Made by a program: the position numbers and the translations under genes. Positions 63,601 through 64,000 of a stretch of 64,000 nucleotides of DNA are shown here, piece by piece. The notes beneath the pieces are model-generated. The model was not told the DNA's origin. It did not search any database and was given only the letters and a program-made list of their open reading frames with translations. The stretch is from Campylorhamphus procurvoides (taxonomy: Eukaryota > Chordata > Aves > Passeriformes > Dendrocolaptidae): positions 465,642 to 529,641 of the forward strand of contig WBMV01007615.1 of the NCBI GenBank assembly GCA_013396655.1, given 5' to 3'. The stretch's first letter is position 1; each line of letters opens with the position of its first letter.

Positions 63601-64000
63601 GAAGGACAGCGATGTGTGATGTATTGTGGAATGCAGAATGGAGGCAGCCTCTGCTTTCAAGAGCTGCAGCTGTAAAACAAAGATGGGGAGAAAATGCCTC
63701 GTGGTGCCAAAAATAGGAAGCCCAGTTAGAACATGTTATTAACTAAGTTCTTGAGGATAATGCAGAATTAGGGACTCTTTAGAAGAGGATTCATACTGCA
63801 GTTAATATTGCCCAGAAGTTGCAAAAGGTTCTTCAATTCTGCTGTCACAACAGTTTCTATATTTTGTTACTAGCAGGATCCAAGCTCTTACTTCTAAATG
63901 TATTCTTTTTAATAAAACAATTAAAACAAAATAGCCAATATAAACGGGGTCTTGCATCTGGAAGATGTAAACTGTTGGCTAGAGAAAGCGAGGGGAGTTA
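60643..64000 (-). other. ACAN: ACAN intron upstream of EGF exon, to window edge
   Basis: No further aggrecan exon could be found: neither a second EGF-like module nor any Ser-Gly repeat typical of the chondroitin-sulfate exon. A 189-codon minus-strand frame at 62,236-62,805 lacks family resemblance. An AT-rich block with short palindromic TATAATATATA-type words lies at about 62,690-62,770. Confidence 0.7.

Overview
The window is a vertebrate nuclear genomic segment, most likely from a bird (inferred from compact introns, very few recognisable interspersed repeats, and a GC-rich, gene-dense right half next to an AT-rich left part). It contains three protein-coding genes that can be assembled exon by exon with consensus splice sites and intact phase, plus the 5' end of a fourth. 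The order is ABHD2 (minus strand) - MFGE8 (plus) - HAPLN3 (plus) - ACAN (minus). This is the gene neighbourhood of human 15q26.1, seen in inverted orientation.

Layout. 1-20,140 is the 5' part of ABHD2: a non-coding first exon in a CpG-island promoter near 20.1 kb, a long intron, the first coding exon at 9,079-9,279, and then intron to the left edge. 20.15-20.9 kb holds an array of CCAAT boxes and a possible short divergent transcript. 20.9-33.2 kb is intergenic, with one notable imperfect hairpin at about 30.0 kb. 33,295-43,371 is the complete MFGE8 coding sequence in 10 exons (468 codons plus stop): signal peptide, three EGF-like domains with an RGD in the second, and two discoidin (F5/8C) domains. 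Its first exon sits in a badly assembled stretch with Ns and an exact 408-bp duplication. 44.7-49.9 kb is the MFGE8-HAPLN3 intergenic interval, with a GC-rich island and a candidate HAPLN3 leader exon. 50,011-52,566 is the complete HAPLN3 coding sequence in 4 exons (360 codons plus stop): signal peptide, Ig V domain and two Link modules. 54,439-60,642 is the 3' end of aggrecan (ACAN): one calcium-binding EGF-like exon, three C-type lectin exons, one CCP/sushi exon and the basic C-terminal tail. The rest of ACAN (chondroitin-sulfate exon and N-terminal G1/G2 regions) lies beyond the right edge.

Biology. HAPLN3 and ACAN are tail-to-tail neighbours of a link-protein/lectican pair: the link protein stabilises binding of hyaluronan to the proteoglycan. 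MFGE8 is a secreted bridge between phosphatidylserine (discoidin domains) and integrins (RGD). ABHD2 is a membrane-anchored serine hydrolase. I saw no prokaryotic, viral, CRISPR or other exotic system here. The points most worth a second look are the false duplication at MFGE8 exon 1, the two in-frame acceptors of MFGE8 exon 8, the three-EGF architecture of MFGE8, the hairpin near 30.0 kb, and the five evenly spaced CCAAT boxes at the ABHD2 promoter.
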